Assembly (NCBI GenBank): GCA_017557635.1
Contig: JAFYYH010000022.1
Coordinates: forward strand, 1 to 64,000
Origin: Bacteroidaceae bacterium
Lineage (GTDB): Bacteria; Bacteroidota; Bacteroidia; Bacteroidales; Bacteroidaceae
DNA length: 64,000 nt
Direction: 5' to 3'
The translations under genes and the position numbers were made by a program. This document shows, one piece after another, positions 1-8,331 of this stretch. Within the stretch, counting starts at the first letter, position 1; each line of letters starts with the position of its first letter. The notes below the pieces were generated by a model. That model was not told where the DNA came from. It was given only the letters and a program-made list of their open reading frames with translations, and made no database searches.

Positions 1-242
1 ATAAGGATCAACAACAGCAGGATCAGCAGCAACAGCAGCAGGATCAACAGCAACAACAGCAAGATCAGCAGGATCAGCAGCAACAGGAACAAGAGCAGCA
101 GGAACAGCAACAGGATATGTCGCAGGAGAATGCCGAGCAGATTCTGGAAGCTGCCATGCAGGACGAAAAAGATGTTCAGGAACGCGTTCAGGAACAGCTT
201 ATGAAGGTCCAGCCTAAGAAACCGTTGGATAAAGATTGGTAA
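1..242 (+). CDS. batC: BatC C-terminal fragment (aerotolerance TPR protein), 5' end outside window
   Basis: The frame open from the window edge and ending at TAA 240-242 encodes a very glutamine-rich stretch (CAG/CAA codons interspersed with Asp and Glu) followed by a charged helix-like segment and the ending KKPLDKDW. A Q-rich linker followed by a short acidic/basic tail is how Bacteroidetes BatC TPR proteins end, and batD follows after only two bases. Bat proteins are associated with aerotolerance and contain von Willebrand A, TPR and BatD modules in the envelope. Only the last 80 codons or so are visible, so the TPR part cannot be checked; the identification leans on the batD-batE context. 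The Q tract is coding low complexity, not a separate repeat element. Confidence 0.75.
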   Translation, partial: KDQQQQDQQQQQQDQQQQQQDQQDQQQQEQEQQEQQQDMSQENAEQILEAAMQDEKDVQERVQEQLMKVQPKKPLDKDW

Positions 243-244
243 TT

Positions 245-2107
245 ATGAATATACTCAGAAAGACAAAAGGACTGTTACTTGCGGCCGCACTCATCATGCT
301 GGCCGGAGTAAGAGCAATTGCCCAGGACGTCTCATTTACCGCTCAGGCCCCGCAGGCCGTAGTTGTGGGTGAACGTTTCAGAATCACATACAAGGTCAAC
401 ACACGCGACGCCAAGGAGTTCCGTGCGCCTGACATGAAGAACATCCAGATTCTCACAGGCCCGGCAACCTCCACATCATCCAGCACAACCATCATCAATG
501 GCCAGCGCACCGACAATACGACCATCACATTCACCTATACTGCAGTTGCATCCGAGGAGGGTGAGGTTGAACTTGACGGCGCCACCATCAAGGCTAACGG
601 CAAGCAGGTCACATCCAACAAACTGACCATCAAGGTGCTGCCGCCCGATCAGGTACAGCAGGGCGCACAAGGGCAGGGAAGACCCCAGACCCAAGGCGGA
701 CAACAGTCAGCACAGGGTTCGCAGGCAGTAGGGGCCGATGACCTCTTCATGCTGGCAACCGTTGACAAGACCACCGTATATGAGCAGGAGGCCCTATTGC
801 TGACATACAAGATCTACAAGCTGCCGTCAGTTGACCTGCAGCGTATGAGCAACGCCATGCCTGACATAAAGAACTGTCATGTTCAGGAGGTGGAACTTCC
901 GTCACCCAAGGAGTTCAATCTGGAGCATTACAACGGCCGTAACTACCAGACAATGGTCTGGACACAGTACGTGCTCTTCCCGCAGCATTCCGGCGAGCTT
1001 GAAATACCCTCAATTCCTTTCGAGGGCGTGATCGCCCAGCGCGTAGAGAACAACAGCGGAGATATCTTTGACATGTTCTTCAACTCCTCCAGATATGTGG
1101 AGGTCAAGAAGGACCTTACTTCACGTGCAATCAAAATCAATGTCAAGCCGCTGCCTCAGGGCAAGACCAGCGCATTCTACGGCGGTGTGGGAGACTTCAA
1201 TATCAGTTCGTCCATAAGCAGTACGGATGTTACTGCGAATGATGCCGTTACCGTCAGGGTGATACTGTCAGGTACAGGTAACCTCAAACTGGTCAAGACC
1301 CCCGAGATGAAGTTCCCGCAGGACTTTGACATCTATGATCCTAAGATAGATAACAAATACAGCATCAAGGGCGGTCGCCAGACAGGTAATAAAGTCTATG
1401 AGTATCTGGTAATTCCGCGTCATGCAGGACAATACACGATACCGGCTCTGGAGTTCCAGTATTTCGATCCCAAGAGCGGCTCATACAAGACCGTTAAGAC
1501 CGATGAATACACACTGAACGTAGCCAAAGGGCAGGGTGGAGGCGAATCCCAGGGATCCGTATCTTACGTAAACAAGGAGGATCTCAAGTTCGTAGGTCAG
1601 GATGTACGTTTCCATGCTACTCCTCTGAAACTCAAGTCTGACAGTTCCCAGTTCTTCGGATCGCTGCTGTTCTGGCTCTGCATGGCATTGCCGCTTGTCA
1701 TTCTGATAGTGTCAGTTGCCATATCCAGAAAACGCATCGCCGATAATGCCAATATGGCCAAGGTACGTGCCGGAAAGGCAAATTCAGTGGCAGTGAAACG
1801 ACTCAAGGTGGCCCGCAAACTGATGAAGGAGAACCGCAAGGATCAGTTCTATGACGAGATGATGCGTGCTCTTCTGGGTTATTTCGGCGACAAACTCTCA
1901 ATTCCTGTCGCAGATCTCTCAAAAGAGAACATTGAAGCCGAACTCAAACGCAGGAATGTGCCTGAGGAACCTGTCAAGCAGGTAATCGGCCTGTTGGATG
2001 ACTGTGAATTCGCCCGTTTCGCTCCCGGAGACGACACAGGACGCATGGACCGACTTTACGATGAGGCCGCCAAGGTTATCGGTCAGATTGAAAACACAAT
2101 TAAATAG
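245..2107 (+). CDS. batD: BatD aerotolerance membrane protein
   Basis: 620-residue protein. An N-terminal signal peptide (about residues 1-27, ending AIAQ) is followed by a long beta-rich periplasmic region typical of the BatD/oxygen-tolerance family, one membrane segment at about 470-495 and a cytoplasmic helical tail. I place the start at ATG 245: a TTG at 236 in the same frame would overlap the batC stop and puts MVI before a normal MNILRKTK signal start. It sits 2 bases after batC and 8 bases before batE, so the three genes are almost certainly one transcript. The residue 138-165 region is a Gln/Gly-rich linker. BatD is thought to work with the VWA-domain proteins BatA/BatB in envelope stress or aerotolerance; the molecular function is not settled. 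Confidence 0.9.
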   Translation: MNILRKTKGLLLAAALIMLAGVRAIAQDVSFTAQAPQAVVVGERFRITYKVNTRDAKEFRAPDMKNIQILTGPATSTSSSTTIINGQRTDNTTITFTYTAVASEEGEVELDGATIKANGKQVTSNKLTIKVLPPDQVQQGAQGQGRPQTQGGQQSAQGSQAVGADDLFMLATVDKTTVYEQEALLLTYKIYKLPSVDLQRMSNAMPDIKNCHVQEVELPSPKEFNLEHYNGRNYQTMVWTQYVLFPQHSGELEIPSIPFEGVIAQRVENNSGDIFDMFFNSSRYVEVKKDLTSRAIKINVKPLPQGKTSAFYGGVGDFNISSSISSTDVTANDAVTVRVILSGTGNLKLVKTPEMKFPQDFDIYDPKIDNKYSIKGGRQTGNKVYEYLVIPRHAGQYTIPALEFQYFDPKSGSYKTVKTDEYTLNVAKGQGGGESQGSVSYVNKEDLKFVGQDVRFHATPLKLKSDSSQFFGSLLFWLCMALPLVILIVSVAISRKRIADNANMAKVRAGKANSVAVKRLKVARKLMKENRKDQFYDEMMRALLGYFGDKLSIPVADLSKENIEAELKRRNVPEEPVKQVIGLLDDCEFARFAPGDDTGRMDRLYDEAAKVIGQIENTIK

Positions 2108-2115
2108 CATTAGGT

Positions 2116-2916
2116 ATGAAAAAGATAATAGCTCTCTTAATTGCGATTGTTCCTGTCCTGGCATTTGCACAGGAGGAAGAGGGAATGACAAGTCTTGTCG
2201 CTGATTCAGCCCAGATTTCATACGTTCCCACATTGTCCGATGCAGACAGCGCATATATACAAGGTGATTACCTGACCGCTATCCGCATGTATGAGTCAGT
2301 TATTGAGAATCAGGGCGTTAATGCCACCTTATATATGAATCTGGGTAACTGCTGGCTCAAACGAGACGAGATTGCCAAAGCGATACTCAACTACGAGCGT
2401 GCATACCTGATTGATCCGTCAGATCCGGATATAAGATTCAACCTGGAGTTGGCCCGCACTAAGACAGTCGATAAGGTAAATCCTGTAAATCAATTGTTTA
2501 TAGTTGTCTGGTTCAAGAAACTTCTGGCAGTCCTGGACGTTAACGGATGGGCTGTCCTGACAGTGATTCTGTTTGCTTTGACAGTAATTCTTGTCGGAAT
2601 ATTGCTCTTCTCAAAGAAATCAGGCATCAGAAAAATATCTTTTTCTTTTAGTGTCTTTTTCTTGCTTTTATCCATTTTATCTTTTATCTTCGCTACAACG
2701 CAGATGGGAAATCTCAAAGAGCGTGACACCGCAATCATCATGTCACCGAGTGTTACGGTCAAGAGTACACCCACCAGCGCCGGTACAGACCTGTTCATCA
2801 TTCATGAAGGACGAAAGGTTAAGATTCTGGATTCTTCCATGAAAGAGTGGGTTGAGATAAGGCTTGAGGACGGCAATACAGGTTGGATACCGGTAAACGT
2901 TATGGAAATCATTTAA
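2116..2916 (+). CDS. batE: BatE: TPR and SH3-like membrane protein
   Basis: 266 residues: signal peptide (1-19, LAFAQ), TPR-like helices at about 45-115 (the segment LYMNLGNCWLKRDEIAKAILNYERAYLIDPSDPDIRFNLELA is a textbook TPR pair), two hydrophobic segments at about 140-195, and a C-terminal bacterial SH3-like domain ending in GWIPVNVMEII. This architecture matches BatE, the last gene of the Bacteroidetes bat operon. It lies 8 bases downstream of batD on the same strand. The SH3 end probably faces the periplasm and may touch peptidoglycan; that is inference from the fold. Confidence 0.88.
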   Translation: MKKIIALLIAIVPVLAFAQEEEGMTSLVADSAQISYVPTLSDADSAYIQGDYLTAIRMYESVIENQGVNATLYMNLGNCWLKRDEIAKAILNYERAYLIDPSDPDIRFNLELARTKTVDKVNPVNQLFIVVWFKKLLAVLDVNGWAVLTVILFALTVILVGILLFSKKSGIRKISFSFSVFFLLLSILSFIFATTQMGNLKERDTAIIMSPSVTVKSTPTSAGTDLFIIHEGRKVKILDSSMKEWVEIRLEDGNTGWIPVNVMEII

Positions 2917-2927
2917 TCGGAATATGA

Positions 2928-3638
2928 ATGACTGAGTTACAGGGTCTCATAGAGACAGACAGATTGGCCACGCTGTCAATTAATGGCAGCGAATCCCTTT
3001 TCTGGGATGGTGTGGCCAATATATATACCTCAGCCATAGTGTGGATTCCGCTTGCTTTGTTTGCTATCTTACTGTTAATCAGAAATATAAACCCCAAAAA
3101 GTTGCTTCTTGTACTGATCATGGTGGCAGTCACCGTCGCATTGTGTGACCAATTGTCATCATCGGTCTGCAAACCGCTTTTCCATAGGTTAAGACCCACA
3201 CGTGATCCTTATATATTAAATATGGTGGATACCGTAAATGGCTATCGTGGAGGACTTTACGGGTTCTTTTCAGGACATGCGGCCAATTCTTTCGGCCTGG
3301 CATCTCTGTTTATGTGGCTCGTAAGGGACAGATGGTTCAGTCTTTCTGTCGGAATTTGGGCTATAATCAACTCGCTTATAAGAACTTATCTGGGCGTACA
3401 CTTTGCAGGAGATATCCTCGTAGGCGCCATTGTAGGCAGTATTATAGGCAGTCTGATGTATTGGATATATTACATGATCTCACGCAAGGACCGCAGCCGC
3501 CGCAACGTACATGATTCGAGTCTTTTATATACAAGGACCGGATTCATGCGCAGCGACGTATTCGTGTTCATGTGCGTGCTTTTCGGTACATATACGGTAA
3601 TTATGATAAGTTCCTGTATAACGCAGGGCTTGGCATGA
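2928..3638 (+). CDS. PAP2-family membrane phosphatase
   Basis: 236-residue integral membrane protein with the three phosphatidic-acid phosphatase type 2 signatures: K82-x6-R89-P90, S115-G-H117 (as FSGH rather than the usual PSGH), and R152-x5-H158-x3-D162. H117 and H158 are the expected catalytic histidines. Substrates of related enzymes include undecaprenyl diphosphate, phosphatidylglycerophosphate and lipid A phosphate; the sequence does not tell which. The start is ATG 2928; an ATG four bases earlier is in a frame that closes after three codons. It follows batE by 11 bases and may be co-transcribed with the bat genes, a context that fits envelope maintenance. Confidence 0.88.
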   Translation: MTELQGLIETDRLATLSINGSESLFWDGVANIYTSAIVWIPLALFAILLLIRNINPKKLLLVLIMVAVTVALCDQLSSSVCKPLFHRLRPTRDPYILNMVDTVNGYRGGLYGFFSGHAANSFGLASLFMWLVRDRWFSLSVGIWAIINSLIRTYLGVHFAGDILVGAIVGSIIGSLMYWIYYMISRKDRSRRNVHDSSLLYTRTGFMRSDVFVFMCVLFGTYTVIMISSCITQGLA

Positions 3639-3702
3639 TATTTGTTTTACGAGAATTGAATATTTACAAACTGATTTAGAATAACACCTAATTTTAATGC
3701 TT

Positions 3703-3957
3703 ATGACCAGATTAATCACATTCAATGAGCTGCGCCAGATTAAAGCGCAACTTCCGGAGGGCAGTATTCACAGAATTGCCGACGAGCTGAATCTTGACGT
3801 AGAGACAGTAAGAAACTTCTTCGGAGGTACAGACTACAAGAAAGGTTCAGCAGTAGGTTTCCATATAGAGCCGGGACCAAACGGCGGATGCGTTGTACTG
3901 GATGATACGACAGTTCTTGACAGAGCCCTTGAAATTATTGCAGAATCCAAGAAATAA
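3703..3957 (+). CDS. Small conserved Bacteroidetes HTH-like protein
   Basis: 84 residues (86 if the ATG at 3697 is used; I prefer 3703 because the family I recall begins MTR-I-T-F-x-E-L). The N-terminal half (RIADELNLDVETVRNFFGG) reads like a short helix-turn-helix, and the middle has a conserved-looking Gly/Pro motif (FHIEPGPNGGCVVLDDTTVLD). I recognise this as a widespread small Bacteroidetes protein of unknown function usually annotated hypothetical or DNA-binding. It has its own strong terminator just downstream and is the last plus-strand gene before the dif-like site. Function not known. Confidence 0.75.
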   Translation: MTRLITFNELRQIKAQLPEGSIHRIADELNLDVETVRNFFGGTDYKKGSAVGFHIEPGPNGGCVVLDDTTVLDRALEIIAESKK

Positions 3958-4009
3958 GACAAGGATACAGATTTAATTCAAATATTGGATTCTCAGAGAG
4001 AATAGAAGT

Positions 4010-4045
4010 AATAGCCGGCAGCGAAAGCAGCCGGCTATTGCTTTA
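4010..4045 (+). terminator. Intrinsic terminator after the small HTH-like gene
   Basis: Perfect 10-bp stem (4010-4019 with 4030-4039) whose loop contains a further GC pair closing a GAAA tetraloop, followed by a short T-containing tail. It lies 53 bases after the stop at 3957 and should end plus-strand transcription before the dif-like site. Confidence 0.7.
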
Positions 4046-4072
4046 TAAGCCCCCTCGTCAAGATTGTGCCAA

Positions 4073-4100
4073 AATTTGCATAATAACTATTATGTTAAAT
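4073..4100 (+). other. dif: Candidate XerCD dif site (chromosome dimer resolution)
   Basis: The 28 bases divide into an 11-base left arm (AATTTGCATAA), a 6-base centre (TAACTA) and an 11-base right arm (TTATGTTAAAT). The right arm is identical, 11 of 11, to the XerD-binding arm of Escherichia coli dif as I remember it; the left arm shares 7 of 11 with the XerC arm, including the whole inner GCATAA; and the 6-base spacer is the exact length XerCD needs. It lies in a non-coding gap between convergent genes with terminators on both sides. Genes to the left run towards it, and most of those to the right also point to it. Neither the xer genes nor ftsK are in the window. Confidence 0.75.
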
Positions 4101-4124
4101 AGCAAATATTGAAGCACACCACAC

Positions 4125-4159
4125 TACAAATAGAAAGACCCTCGGCGAACCGAAGGTCT
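4125..4159 (-). terminator. UUCG-loop terminator of the gyrA-TPR transcript
   Basis: On the minus strand a 10-bp stem (4150-4159 with 4136-4145, one U-G pair) closes a UUCG tetraloop and is followed by TTTCTATTT. It lies 31 bases after the stop codon of the TPR gene. Confidence 0.75.
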
Positions 4160-4190
4160 CTCAATTCTGAATTCTCAATTCTCAACTTGA

Positions 4191-5474
4191 TCAGAGCATT
4201 CCTTTCTCCTTCATGCGAGCCTCAACCTCGTTGAGTTCCTTAGACATATCAAGCTGATAGTAGATTGTCTGCAGAGGAATTGCCCACTTGTCAGTAGCAG
4301 TTGCTTCAAGTTCTCTGTACTTGAGGAAATACGGAAGAGCCTTCTTGTAGTAGTTCTTCTGCTCCTTAACGGCATCCTTGTAAGCCTTTGAACGGTAGTC
4401 AAGGTTGCTCTTTGAATCCATGTAGTCAGAAGCCTGGAACATGATGCAAAGACCAAGGTTGAAATATGCGTCTGAGAGTTTCTCATCCTTCTCAATTGCA
4501 GTCTCATACTGAGCGATGGCTGCGTCATAATCCTTGTTCTGCTGAGCTACATAACCCAGAACGTAATAGTTGTAAGCCTTGTCAGGATCAATCTCGATCA
4601 TCTCCTTAACGAAGTTCTCAAGCTCTGACATATCGTTCTTGAGGTTGTAGTAGTTAAGCAGCTTACCATAGTAGTACTGCTCTGTCGGGTACTTTACAAG
4701 GCCCTTCTTAAGAGTCTCAAGCCATGCAACGGTATCCTGGAGGTTTCCGTAAGCGTCGCACATCATCTCAGTAGCGGTCTCACCTACCTCCTCGTCAGCT
4801 GTAGCAACCTCGGCATACTTCAGAACGTCGTTCCATTTCTCAAGGTTGTAAGCTGCAAGAGCGGGATAATATGAGTAGATGGGCACATACTTCTGGAAGA
4901 TTGTATCTCCTGAGGTCAGTTCCTGAAGCATCGGATGGTTGGCAACTGAGAAGTATGTATCGAACAGCTCATAAGCCTTCTGGAAATCCTGGTGGTCATT
5001 GAAGTAGAAAATACCGCCGCGGATCAGATCGCTCATTGTTCTGTGGATCTCTCCTGCATGTTTCTTTCTGGCCTCGTCCGATGTCTTACCCTTTGCATTG
5101 GGTACCTGCTGGATTGAATCGGCCTTCATAGCGAACTTATACCAGTCTGTGAGCAACTTGTACATACCAACGGTATCATAAGCCTGGGTATATGACTTGG
5201 TATTCTCCTGATAATAGAAGTGCTGGTAAATATCAGCGGCAACAAGCCATGTCTGATCCCAATTCTGGTTGAGTTCGTTCTTCATAGCCTGGTCGATGAG
5301 ACGCTTAGCACCTCTCTTATCCTGAACGTCATCTCTTTCAAATTCGTTCTTAGCCTCCTTTACCTCTTTCTGAGCGGCTTTGGTGGCCTTCTTGAGCTCT
5401 TTCTCAGTCATCTGGGCGTATGATGTGCATGACATTCCCAGTGCTGCAATCAAAACAAAAATAAGCTTCTTCAT
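4191..5474 (-). CDS. Secreted TPR protein downstream of gyrA
   Basis: 427 residues. The signal peptide is residues 1-20 (MKKLIFVLIAALGMSCTSYA, then Q). The SC at 15-16 could also be read as a weak lipobox, but the SYAQ cleavage site looks better. A Lys/Glu-rich helical segment follows, then many tetratricopeptide repeats; the clearest is YVLGYVAQQNKDYDAAIAQYETAIEKDEKLSDAYFNLGLC near residues 307-346. TPR arrays mediate protein-protein contacts, so this is probably a periplasmic scaffold; the partner is unknown. It follows gyrA by 60 bases on the same strand, an adjacency I recall from other Bacteroidales, and shares its terminator. No enzymatic motif is seen. Confidence 0.85.
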   Translation of the reverse strand: MKKLIFVLIAALGMSCTSYAQMTEKELKKATKAAQKEVKEAKNEFERDDVQDKRGAKRLIDQAMKNELNQNWDQTWLVAADIYQHFYYQENTKSYTQAYDTVGMYKLLTDWYKFAMKADSIQQVPNAKGKTSDEARKKHAGEIHRTMSDLIRGGIFYFNDHQDFQKAYELFDTYFSVANHPMLQELTSGDTIFQKYVPIYSYYPALAAYNLEKWNDVLKYAEVATADEEVGETATEMMCDAYGNLQDTVAWLETLKKGLVKYPTEQYYYGKLLNYYNLKNDMSELENFVKEMIEIDPDKAYNYYVLGYVAQQNKDYDAAIAQYETAIEKDEKLSDAYFNLGLCIMFQASDYMDSKSNLDYRSKAYKDAVKEQKNYYKKALPYFLKYRELEATATDKWAIPLQTIYYQLDMSKELNEVEARMKEKGML

Positions 5475-5534
5475 TTTGAATTAGTTTAATAGGTTTTACA
5501 TTATTAATATATTATAAATTTCTTCTGGTTAAAG

Positions 5535-8108
5535 TCACTCGGTTACAGGTGCCTCTGGAGCGGTCTCAGGAGCGGTTTCCTCCCCACCCTCAACCGGAGT
5601 CTCGTCAATGGGTTCGCTGTCAACCTTGCAGATTGAACCGATCTGGTCGTTGCGCTTCTCCAGGTTGATGAGCCTTACGCCCTGTGTGGCACGTCCCATT
5701 ACGCGGAAATCGGCAACGCTTACGCGCAGAGTAATACCTGATTTGTTGATGATCACCAAGTCGTTATCATCGGTAACTGCCTGAATTGAAACGAGTTTGC
5801 CGGTCTTGTCCGTAATGTTCAGGGTCTTTACACCCTTACCGCCACGGTTGGTCTTGCGGTAATCCTCAATCTCAGAGCGCTTGCCGTAACCCTGCTCTGA
5901 AACCACCATGATGGTCTCCTCGGGCTGCTCGTCGACTGCAATCATGCCTACTACCTGATCCTCGCCGTCTTCATCAAGGGTCATGCCGCGTACGCCGGTT
6001 GATGTACGACCCATTGAACGTACAGTGCTCTCGTTGAAGCGGATGGCACGTCCGTTGCGGTTGGCAATGATAATCTCCTTGTTGCCGTCTGTGAGCAGAA
6101 CGTTGATTACCTTGTCACCCTCATTCAGATTGATGGCGTTGATACCGTTCTGACGAGGACGTGAGTAATCCTGCAGGATTGTCTTCTTGATTACGCCGTT
6201 CTGTGTGCAGAATACAAGGTAATGGTTGGATGTAAACTCGACATCACCCAGGTTCTTTATTGCTATGTAAGCGTTTACGGCATCATCAGGCTCAATGTTG
6301 AGCATGTTCTGGATGGCACGGCCCTTTGATGTCTTACCGCCCTCAGGAATGTCATATACCTTGAGCCAGTAGCAACGTCCCTTTTGTGTGAAGAAGAGTA
6401 TGTAATTGTGTGTCGTAGCTGTGAATATGTGCTCGATGAAGTCCTCGTCGCGCTTGTCGCTGCCGCGGGATCCTACTCCACCCCTGCCCTGCAGACGATA
6501 CTCTGTGAGAGCGGTGCGCTTGATGTATCCCAGGTGTGACATTGTAATGATCATGGGCTCATCGGCATAGAAGTCCTCGGGATTGAACTCCTCGCTTGCA
6601 TATACGATCTCGGTCTTGCGCTCGTCACCGTACTTGTCAATGATGGCCTGCATCTCATCCTTGATGACCTGCTTGCACTTCTCGGGATCATCCAGAATGC
6701 TCTGGAGTTCCTCAATACGGGCCATAACCTCATTGTACTCCTCATGCAACTGATCCTGCATAAGTCCTGTGAGCTGGCGCAGACGCATATCTACGATGGC
6801 CTTGGCCTGGATCTCGTCCAGTCCGAAACGGTCCATAAGGTTCTGGATGGCATCATTCGGGGTCTTGGCCTTCTTGATGATCTGGATTACCTCATCGATG
6901 TTATCGGAAGCAATGATCAGACCTTCCAGTATGTGAGCACGCTTCTTAGCCTCCTCAAGGTCGAACTTGGTGCGGCGTATTACAACCTCGTGGCGGTGCT
7001 CGATGAAGCACTTGATGAGGTCACGCAGATTGAGGCATTTGGGGCGTCCCTTGACAAGGGCGATGTTGTTTACGCCGAATGATGTCTGCAGGGCGGTCAT
7101 CTTGAACAGTTTGTTCAGAACCACACCGGCGTTGGCGTCGCGCTTAACGTCAATGACTATACGCATACCCTCGCGGTCTGACTCGTCATTTACGTTGCTG
7201 ATACCCTCAATCTTCTTATCTGTAACAAGTTCTGCAATGAACTTGATGAGTTCGGCTTTGTTTACTCCGTAAGGAATTTCGGTTACAACGATCTTGTCGT
7301 GCTGCTCACCGGCCTCGATCTCAGTCTTGGCACGCATGATAACACGGCCGCGTCCGGTCTCGTAAGCCTCGCGAACGCCGCTTATACCGTAAATGTATGC
7401 ACCAGTCGGGAAATCAGGAGCCTTGATGTACTGCATCAGTTCGTCCACTGTGATGTCGGGGTTGTCAACCATTGCCATGCAGCCGTTCAGAACCTCTGTA
7501 AGGTTGTGAGGCGGCATATTGGTGGCCATACCTACTGCGATACCGGATGAACCGTTTACAAGCAGATTGGGGATGGTTGCCGGAAGAACCGTAGGCTCCT
7601 CCTCCTTGTTGTCATAGTTGGGAACAAAGTCAACGGTGTTCTTATTGATGTCCTGCATCATCTCCTCACCCATCTTGCGCAGACGTACCTCGGTGTAACG
7701 CATGGCAGCCGGGCTGTCACCGTCAATCGAACCGAAGTTACCCTGGCCGTCAACGAGCGGATAACGCATTATCCAATCCTGTGCCAGACGTACAAGAGCA
7801 CCATATACTGAAGAGTCACCATGAGGATGGAAATGTCCGAGCACATCACCTACGGTACGGGCCGATTTGCGATAGCCCTTGTCGGATGTGTTGCCGTCGC
7901 GCATCATGCTGTAAAGTATGCGGCGGTGTACCGGCTTGAGGCCGTCACGTGCATCCGGGAGTGCTCTTGCCACGATGACTGACATTGAATAGTCAATGTA
8001 TGAGGACTTCATCTCCTCCTCAATGTTCACCTTGATAATTCTGTCCTGGTTTTCCAATTTTGTCTTGTTTTTTATGTCTTCTACAATACCTTTACGGACT
8101 ATTGCCAT
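5535..8108 (-). CDS. gyrA: DNA gyrase subunit A
   Basis: 857 residues, full length. The N-terminal breakage-reunion domain carries the catalytic Tyr138 (in [12 protein letters not shown]), and the C-terminal domain is a beta-pinwheel, including the GyrA-box-like segment [11 protein letters not shown] near 540. The tail is Glu/Pro/Thr-rich. GyrA with GyrB introduces negative supercoils using ATP. In the quinolone-resistance region ([17 protein letters not shown]) Ser99 corresponds to E. coli Ser83 and Gly103 to E. coli Asp87. ATG 8108 fits the family start and lies just downstream of two promoter-like boxes. Confidence 0.97.
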   Translation of the reverse strand: MAIVRKGIVEDIKNKTKLENQDRIIKVNIEEEMKSSYIDYSMSVIVARALPDARDGLKPVHRRILYSMMRDGNTSDKGYRKSARTVGDVLGHFHPHGDSSVYGALVRLAQDWIMRYPLVDGQGNFGSIDGDSPAAMRYTEVRLRKMGEEMMQDINKNTVDFVPNYDNKEEEPTVLPATIPNLLVNGSSGIAVGMATNMPPHNLTEVLNGCMAMVDNPDITVDELMQYIKAPDFPTGAYIYGISGVREAYETGRGRVIMRAKTEIEAGEQHDKIVVTEIPYGVNKAELIKFIAELVTDKKIEGISNVNDESDREGMRIVIDVKRDANAGVVLNKLFKMTALQTSFGVNNIALVKGRPKCLNLRDLIKCFIEHRHEVVIRRTKFDLEEAKKRAHILEGLIIASDNIDEVIQIIKKAKTPNDAIQNLMDRFGLDEIQAKAIVDMRLRQLTGLMQDQLHEEYNEVMARIEELQSILDDPEKCKQVIKDEMQAIIDKYGDERKTEIVYASEEFNPEDFYADEPMIITMSHLGYIKRTALTEYRLQGRGGVGSRGSDKRDEDFIEHIFTATTHNYILFFTQKGRCYWLKVYDIPEGGKTSKGRAIQNMLNIEPDDAVNAYIAIKNLGDVEFTSNHYLVFCTQNGVIKKTILQDYSRPRQNGINAINLNEGDKVINVLLTDGNKEIIIANRNGRAIRFNESTVRSMGRTSTGVRGMTLDEDGEDQVVGMIAVDEQPEETIMVVSEQGYGKRSEIEDYRKTNRGGKGVKTLNITDKTGKLVSIQAVTDDNDLVIINKSGITLRVSVADFRVMGRATQGVRLINLEKRNDQIGSICKVDSEPIDETPVEGGEETAPETAPEAPVTE

Positions 8109-8116
8109 AAAGCACT

Positions 8117-8135
8117 CAAAAGTACTTCAAAAATA
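8117..8135 (-). promoter_or_regulatory. gyrA promoter: two tandem -7 boxes
   Basis: On the minus strand TATTTTTG (8128-8135) and TACTTTTG (8117-8124) both match the Bacteroidetes -7 consensus TAnnTTTG and sit 11 bases apart. The distal one would give a leader of about 12 bases before the gyrA ATG; the proximal one is so close that a transcript from it would be nearly leaderless. Confidence 0.55.
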
Positions 8136-8285
8136 CTTTATAAGCAACTTTACGCGCGTATTTTTAATAAGGTGTTAATAAGTTTTAGTACTACCCGTTC
8201 GGACTTTATGGCATAAGTTGATGAATGGCATGTGATTTGTTGATATCTTATTGGAAAAACAGGTATTAACGGCCCGAAAACCGAT

Positions 8286-8293
8286 TATCTTTG
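8286..8293 (+). promoter_or_regulatory. clpC promoter -7 box
   Basis: TATCTTTG is a perfect match to TAnnTTTG, 38 bases before the ClpC ATG at 8332. Because it lies downstream of the TTG at 8251, it argues against the longer upstream reading of ClpC. Confidence 0.65.
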
Positions 8294-8331
8294 CATTACA
8301 TCGGCCCCGTGGCCCAATTAAAAGGAAAAGA

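Noticed and set aside
1-115. CAG/CAA repeat tract as a microsatellite or CRISPR-like array
   Set aside because: It is in frame with the BatC end and encodes a Q-rich linker; no spacer structure is present.
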